Origin: Oopsacas minuta
Lineage: Eukaryota; Porifera; Hexactinellida; Lyssacinosida; Leucopsacidae
Direction: 5' to 3'
NCBI GenBank assembly: GCA_024704765.1
Contig: JAKMXF010000329.1
Span: 62,001 to 126,000, forward strand
Length of the DNA stretch: 64,000 bases
The translations under genes were made by a program, and so were the position numbers. Position 1 is the stretch's first letter; the number at the start of each line of letters is the position of its first letter. The notes below the pieces were generated by a model. That model was not told the DNA's origin. It did not search any database and worked only from the letters and a program-made list of their open reading frames with translations. Positions 58,390 through 64,000 of this stretch are shown here, in pieces.

Positions 58390-59979
58390 TTAATCTGTTT
58401 TATATATTTTCAGAGCATTAAGTCGCTCAATGGTAGAAGGGTGGTGATTATGAAATGTAGAATATAAAGGGTCATTAATCGGAAAAGACTTATTATCTCT
58501 TGTTAGCTTAATAATTGCAGAACTGAGTAAACTTCCCATACCCATTTTAGCGGCAAAAGCATCTGCAGAATATTCAAATCTTCGATTTAAGAAGTTGATA
58601 CAAAATGATAAAAGAAAATCAATTGGAGCAAATATGAACCCAAAAATGATAACAATGCCAACAATGATTGGCTGAGAATCCACAAAACCAAATCTAGTGT
58701 AAAATAGACTATTATCCAATAATAGTGAAAAGAGAGCAATATATACAAATAATACAATCTCGTTCAATACTAATGACTTTATATTATGTTGGTAAACCCA
58801 GTGACCTAACTCGTGACATACAATTGCTAATACCTCTTCATTAGATAAAGGATCAAAAGATTTCTCCGAATCTAAATTTCCTTGGATATATTCAGATTTG
58901 GAGAATTTATAATCTTCATAAGAGTCCTGATTATCATTACTTATAGTGGTATTAGAAGATTCATGCTCACTCAAAACTTCAGTATACCTTTCTTCTTTCA
59001 ATGACAAATTAGATACATATTTATGTGAGGGTACAATTAGGTCTTCTCGTGTTAAAAGAGTATCAAATAGTACAATACGTTGATTCCTCCAAAATCCATA
59101 AAAATAAGCATTTGAATGTGCTGATTTTCTCGAGCTGTTAACAATAAATATGTTTGTTAGGGGGAAAGAGACCTTGTCTGATAGGCCTTGAATCATATCT
59201 CTTAGTTCACCGTATTCAAGAGGAGAATATGAATCAAATATGGGGGCAATCCAAGTAGGGTAAATCCAGAGGATAAGTAAAGTGATAAATGATAAAAATA
59301 ACCAGACATGAAAGTAGAAATCATTGCCGCTCAACTGAACAATTAAAATAAATCCGGATAGAATTGGGAGCAATAGAATTTGATTTATGATAAACTTCTT
59401 GAAGAACTCCCAAAAATATTGAGATAAGGACATATTATTGAAACCATGATTCTGTTCCATTATAAAAGTCCTGTAAAGTACCCAAGGTTGATGTAAAAGA
59501 GAGAAAACAGTGTTTAATAACAAGATCCAAACTTGAGAGTATAAAATTTCATGACTAGAATCAAACCCCAAACTTGAACAAAATTGCTCTACGATTGCCC
59601 AAGAGCTGATGGTAAGTTTAAAATATAAAATAAATGTGAATTCAATATTTCCATAAAGGCCATAGACAAATGAAAATCTAATTAAATCAAGCTGATAAGC
59701 TTTGGAATTTATCAATTGAGCTTTACTGAATTTGTGCTCAATAATATTTGGAACTTCCTCAACATCACAAATCGAATTATATTCTCTATACTGAAGGTAG
59801 GAGTGCCAAAAGAATGATAACCAAAGAAATATATAAATAGCAGATATTGAATCGGGAAAATGAGACAAGTAGTCATGCATGACCAAAAAGAAAGTGAGAA
59901 ATATTGAATCTGAAAATAAAGATAAAGAAAGTGAGAAATATTGAACCTGAAAATAAAGATAAACAAATCCGAAGCTCAA
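58390..59979 (-). CDS. ZMPSTE24: CAAX prenyl protease 1 (Ste24/ZMPSTE24-type zinc metalloprotease)
   Basis: A single uninterrupted 529-codon frame. It matches Ste24 along its length: LPWVLYRTFI-like region (HQPWVLYRTFIMEQNHGFNN), IYPTWIAPIFDSYSPL, SSRKSAHSNAYFYGF, RIVLFDTLL, the zinc site HELGHW with the third ligand region RRFEYSADAFAAKMG, and the C-terminal STFHNHHPSTIERLNAL. Seven or so membrane segments are apparent. The enzyme removes the -AAX tripeptide from farnesylated proteins such as lamin precursors in the ER and inner nuclear membrane. Met34 (59880) gives 496 residues, closer to the usual ~475, and the first 33 residues overlap a short repeated region, so 59880 may be the true start. 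It has no intron here, unusual for an animal copy; a retrocopy cannot be excluded. Confidence 0.92.
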   Translation of the reverse strand: MSFGFVYLYFQVQYFSLSLSLFSDSIFLTFFLVMHDYLSHFPDSISAIYIFLWLSFFWHSYLQYREYNSICDVEEVPNIIEHKFSKAQLINSKAYQLDLIRFSFVYGLYGNIEFTFILYFKLTISSWAIVEQFCSSLGFDSSHEILYSQVWILLLNTVFSLLHQPWVLYRTFIMEQNHGFNNMSLSQYFWEFFKKFIINQILLLPILSGFILIVQLSGNDFYFHVWLFLSFITLLILWIYPTWIAPIFDSYSPLEYGELRDMIQGLSDKVSFPLTNIFIVNSSRKSAHSNAYFYGFWRNQRIVLFDTLLTREDLIVPSHKYVSNLSLKEERYTEVLSEHESSNTTISNDNQDSYEDYKFSKSEYIQGNLDSEKSFDPLSNEEVLAIVCHELGHWVYQHNIKSLVLNEIVLFVYIALFSLLLDNSLFYTRFGFVDSQPIIVGIVIIFGFIFAPIDFLLSFCINFLNRRFEYSADAFAAKMGMGSLLSSAIIKLTRDNKSFPINDPLYSTFHNHHPSTIERLNALKIYKTD

Positions 59980-60284
59980 ATTTGGTCATATTCCGTGTAC
60001 ATATATATTATTGTGACACGAAGCATAATATAGGGCGCGCCACTGACCAGAATTTTATGGACCAAATAATACTTGAATTCATCCAATATATATACAATAA
60101 AATTATTCACGATAATACAAAATTGGTGTATATTGGCTCAAATAAATGTATTATTGTAAGTTAATAATTACACAAGCTATGTTATCCGACGAGTCCGAAG
60201 TTGAAATGACGCCATCTGATTGACTAAACGGGAAATGGTGTGAAAAATGTGCCATTTTTAACCTCGGTCAAATGATCCGGACAC

Positions 60285-60360
60285 CAACAAAACGTTCCAC
60301 GACAAAATGTTCCAGCGACAAAATGTTCCACGACAAAACGTTCCACGACATTTCGCTCCA
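60285..60360. repeat. 15-bp tandem repeat, five units
   Basis: Variants of CGACAAAACGTTCCA are repeated five times head to tail, ending CGACATTTCGCTCCA. It may be a subterminal array of the neighbouring MULE, but its terminal repeats were not found. Confidence 0.75.
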
Positions 60361-60753
60361 CTTTTGATTGGTCAATGCTTGTTAATAATTTAACAGGTGT
60401 TAAATGGCTAAATAATATTGCAAATAAAATCAATTAATTTAGGATGAATGATTTCAGAAGAATCTAATGTTACAGTATTGATATCGCAAACCTAAACATA
60501 GAAGTTCTGTGTTAGCAAAGTGAGGTAAGATAATTTATAGTAAAGGTAACGAATTTATATCAGGGATACATTCGTAGTAATTAATTCATTTGATGCAGAA
60601 GATGCGAAATTAATTGTATGTTTGCCAGTAAACATGGAGTCACCTTTGTAGTTCTATTTAAATGTTGCAATTGTAGTATTTTCAGCTTGCATTATCAGCT
60701 AAATATTATTTGCTACATTTTATATTCTTTTAATTAACAACTTCAGATTATCA

Positions 60754-61807
60754 ATGGATCCTGATCAGCCCTCCTTCCGGCTGGACAGAACAAACAAGGG
60801 AGGACAAAAGATGTTAGAAGGAGGATATTATATTTGATGCATAGAAGAGTTGGAGAAATGACACATTGGTAGTGTGAACAGAGAGGAGAGTGTAAAGCAA
60901 GGGTTCATACGAAGGGAATAGAGATAGTGAAGCGTACGAATGAGCATCTGCATGCACCTGATGTGCAGGCTACGGCCTGCTGTGAGTTAAAGGCCGGCAT
61001 CAAGAGGAAAGCACGGGACACACAGGATAGCTCACATTACATAATCGGTGAGGGTATGCTAACGGCATCAGAGGGTACTGCTGCTAAACTACCTAAGCTG
61101 GACAGCCTGAAGCGGACGATACAGCGTCAGCGTGCAAGTGTATTATCAGCTCCAGTGCAGCCTACCGCCCTAGCAGAGTTGGTTCTACCTGCAGAATACC
61201 AGCGGACAGCCAAGGGGGAACAGTTCCTACTCTATGACTCTGGGGAAGACTATGCACATAGATTCCTCAACTTCGGGATGCTACAGCAAAGCAAGATCTG
61301 GCTAGCTGATGGCACTTTCAAGACGGCGCCTCCCCTCTTCGCCCAGGTGTATGTGGTGCATGGACTCCGAGGAGGAGACGATCCTATGAAGACTGGTCAT
61401 CTGTTGCCGAGTCTGTTCGTGCTGCTGCTCAATAAGACAGAGGATACCTACCGTAGGATGTGGGAGCAGATCCGCATACTCTGTCCTCTTGCCCAGCCTG
61501 AACAGATGCTTCTGAACTTTGAGAAGGGCGCAATTAACAGCTTTGAGCATGTCTGACCTAACACAGTGGTGAAGTGCTCCTTCTTCCACCTCACACAGAA
61601 TATCTGGCGCCATGTGCAGTCTGACTACACACATGACGAAGAGCTGGCCATGCGCATCCGGAAGATACCAGCCCTTGAATTCGCCCGACCAGCAGACGTA
61701 CCCGATCTGTTTGAGCAAGTGTCAATGGATCTCCCCTTACGTCTGAGATAGGCGAGCTAGTCGACTACTTTGAGAGGACTTATATCAGTCGCACGCTGGC
61801 CACTGAC
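60754..61807 (+). pseudogene. MULE (Mutator-like) transposase with FLYWCH-type finger, truncated by hAT-E
   Basis: A partial FLYWCH finger (FRLDRTNKGGQ at about 60770, then IVKRTNEHLHAPD at 60930) leads into an open block (60927-61556) with the MULE core: SKIWLADGTFKTAPPLFAQVY (first Asp) and LLNFEKGAINSFEHV, where the usual Asp of the TDFE motif is Asn. A TGA at 61554 is followed by VVKCSFFHLTQNIWRHVQ (third motif region) and a frame change near 61750, then FERTYISRTLATD, at which hAT-E starts. The G+C content is clearly higher than that of its surroundings, which suggests a recent or foreign origin. The C-terminal zinc knuckle is lost or displaced by hAT-E. Confidence 0.8.
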
Positions 61808-64000
61808 CAGGCATGTAGCTACGGGGGGGGCAAGGGGGGGCGGTCGCCCCCCCGATAAATTTGGAAGTTTTGTTTTTATATACAATGTAGTTAGCTTATT
61901 AGTAATATTGCTCTATTAGCAACCAGCTTTCGGGTCCCAAACGGGATTATAATGTTAATTTCGTTACCCTATTAGCAACCAAATCTCTGCAAAATCCGAG
62001 TTGCTAATAAGCGAACTCCACTGTAATTAACAGCCCATGTACTTCAACTGCATCGTCAAAACTATGAAATTAATAACTCGCCTTGCGATGATGGTTTTAA
62101 TACTAGACAGGAAGTAACGCTCATTGATAGTAAACTTGTTCTATTTTGACAGGCACTGAATTTCTACTATAATTTTAATTGAATTACCACGACCGCTAGT
62201 AATTGTTGTCAGAAGTTAGACTGTCCATTGAAGTAATTGAAGCATTGGTGATGCTCTTAGGGTTTCAGTTTTCAAAGCTTGTTTTGAAATTTACACATGG
62301 GTGAAGTCAATTTCAGATATTCTCTATAAGTTATAAAGTCATTCTATATCATCAAATCTTTCACATTTTCTGTTCTTCAATCAGTTCAGTGACTCGTATC
62401 TCAAACAATCCTAGATGACTAAAAGACTACAACAAAGCAAAGTTCAGGCATATTTTAAAAGAAATCGAATAGAAATCGAAGATCATGTCGTCTCTTCAAA
62501 TTATGAGGAGGTAGAGCCTGTTGTTACGAGTCTTCAAGTTTCGACCCCTTTAACTTCCGATTCTTGTACAACTATTTCAACTCCAAGTTTAAACACGACT
62601 CATATACAATAATCAATTGTGACTGTAAATGATTTGTCCAAAAATGGTGAGAAACCGAGGCAACCTTCTATTATCTTCCCAAAAAATGAGGCCGGTAGAC
62701 ATTTTAGTACTCATTGGTATGCCCAATTCTCCTGGATAAAGTATAACAAAGAACTCGATGCTATATTTTGCCAACCGTGTCGGCTTTTTGGAGGATCAAC
62801 AGCTGAAGCAACTTTTTCAACAAAAGGACTTTGTGACTGGAGGAAACTTGGCGACAAGTGCAGGAAGCACGATAGTTCTGTGTGTCATATGGCAGCTGTT
62901 GAAACACAGAAAGTCTGGGCAATTCATCAAATAATAGGGACGGTAGATAAGCAACTGGATCCAAATTTTCGAAATGAGAAATTCATAGATGACAATCGGA
63001 AACATTTAATGACTGTTCTTGACATTATTACTTTTTGTGCCAAACAAGATATTCCTCTTCGAGGAGATGATGAATCAGATCAGTCGCTTAATAAAGGGAA
63101 CTTTCTTGAAATATTAGAACTTTTAGGAAAATATGATAGCAATGTGACCAAGAGGATAGAAAGTCTTCCAGGAAATGCAAAAATGCTAAGTCCAGATATT
63201 CAAAATGATTTGCTTACATCACTCGCTTCAGTGCTTCTAGACTATGTTAAAAGTGAAGTAGAAATCGCGTCTTGTTATGCTATTCTAGCTGACGAAGTAA
63301 AAGATGCATCTAAGAAGGAGTTGTTAGGTGCTTCTTTGCGATATATCCATAAAGGTAATGTCCGAGAAAGAGCTATTGGCTTTATTGAATTGAAGGACAT
63401 GGATGCGGGCACCATCTCTGAAAAACTGATAGAGCTACTTAAGCCTTTTGAGCTCGATCCTCTGAAATGTGTAGGGCAGGGTTACGACGGGGCTAGTGTT
63501 ATGTCAGGAATATACGGTGGTGTCCAAGCCCGCATGAAAGGAGCAGGTTATCGCAATGCCACATTTGTTCATTGTGCTTCACATAGGCTTAACTTAGTAT
63601 TAGCTGCAACTGCTGAACGACATCCTCTGATGAAATCTTCCTTTAATATATTGGATTTGACGTATTCGTTCATGAATGGAACAAAGCGACATGCAGTTTT
63701 CATAGACGTCCAGGATGAGCGCTATCCCAACGTCCAAGCTCTTGGACTTGCACGTTCATGTAGTACTCGTTGGTCTTCCCGTTCTTTGGAGGTGGAAAGG
63801 TTTCTGCGTCGGTTTGATTGCATACTTGATACTTTAAGCATATTTGGAAATGATAATGATGCAGACACAAGTTTAGCAGCTAAATCTTTACTAGGTAGTC
63901 TACAAACAAAGAAATTTATGACCATCTTAGTTTACTTTGGTAGGCTGTATGATTACTCTGATTTTTGCACTAAAGCTTTTCAGAAGTCGACAGCAACTGT
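61808..64000 (+). mobile_element. hAT-E (ZMYM1-like), inserted in the MULE; right end outside the window
   Basis: The left terminus CAGGCATGTAGCTACGG and a following G-run/C-run hairpin (GGGGGGCGGTCGCCCCCCC) are typical of this hAT group. The body carries a long plus-strand hAT gene that continues beyond 64000. The 8 bp to the left (CCACTGAC) should reappear beyond the right end. Confidence 0.75.
62415..64000 (+). CDS. hAT-E transposase (ZMYM1-like), partial at window end, one in-frame TAA
   Basis: From ATG 62415 the frame has one TAA at 62610-62612, then is open for 462 codons to the window edge. The N-terminus is polar (QSKVQAYFKRN). The TTF finger reads RHFSTHWYAQFSWIKYNKELD and IFCQPCRLFGG. 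The core has DIITFCAKQDIPLRGDDES, YAILADEVKDASKKELLG (first Asp), KCVGQGYDGASVMSG (second Asp), ATFVHCASHRLNLVLAAT and RSCSTRWSSRSLEVERF. Translation from an ATG after the TAA would still include the finger and core, so function may be partly kept. The C-terminal dimerisation region lies outside the window. No frameshift is seen in the part present, making this the least damaged hAT gene here. Confidence 0.88.

Noticed and set aside
60224-60433. A small protein with repeated VERFVVEHFVAGTF-like residues
   Set aside because: It is only the translation of the 15-bp tandem repeat.

Overview
The window is from a eukaryote, most likely an invertebrate animal. It is AT-rich, coding regions are sparse and broken by spliceosomal introns, and it holds animal-type cut-and-paste transposons (hAT, mariner, Merlin, P, MULE, Ginger-like, RAG1-like) plus CR1/L2-like LINE scraps. 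I cannot name the lineage. Only one clear host gene is present, a Ste24/ZMPSTE24-type CAAX protease (58390-59979, minus). Two short membrane-protein-like reading frames (40-956 and 46415-47119, minus) may also be host genes.

Layout: 1084-3630 is a decayed Merlin element with ~340 bp inverted repeats and a hAT MITE inside. 4034-15958 is a pile of hAT elements framed by two inverted, nearly identical mariner copies (7338-8669 and 14391-15722). Several hAT ends there pair correctly only if 8670-14390 is turned round, so this segment appears to have been inverted by recombination between the mariners. 16779-24087 is a third mariner whose terminal repeat was split by a 6.0 kb Ginger-like transposon (16789-22797, GTAC target duplication). 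That element carries a multi-exon integrase-like transposase and a C-terminal USP-like cysteine peptidase. 24205-25529 is a fourth mariner. 26349-34288 is a hAT element interrupted by a hairpin MITE and by a RAG1-like transposon (27988-31222). 34320-35539 is a P-element fragment, followed by relics of hAT, LINE and an uncharacterised transposon family (44450-46143). 47400-54930 is a three-level nest: hAT-D contains hAT-C, which contains a second RAG1-like transposon (50822-53820). 60754-64000 is a MULE interrupted by a hAT that runs off the window.

The most interesting system is the pair of RAG1-only transposons. Both encode a protein with the RAG1 core catalytic (D, D, E) and zinc (C-x2-C, H-x4-H) pattern. 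Their ends carry the V(D)J-type heptamer CACAGTG (one base off at one of the four ends), and the better copy has a perfect 5-bp target duplication. In both elements the 5' end has a 7-bp spacer and the 3' end a 16-bp spacer before a 13-bp block that is identical at the two ends of one element but different between elements. This resembles the 12/23 asymmetry of V(D)J signals. The second is the Ginger-like element with a deubiquitinase-like domain. All of this is read by eye from the sequence; no database search was possible.
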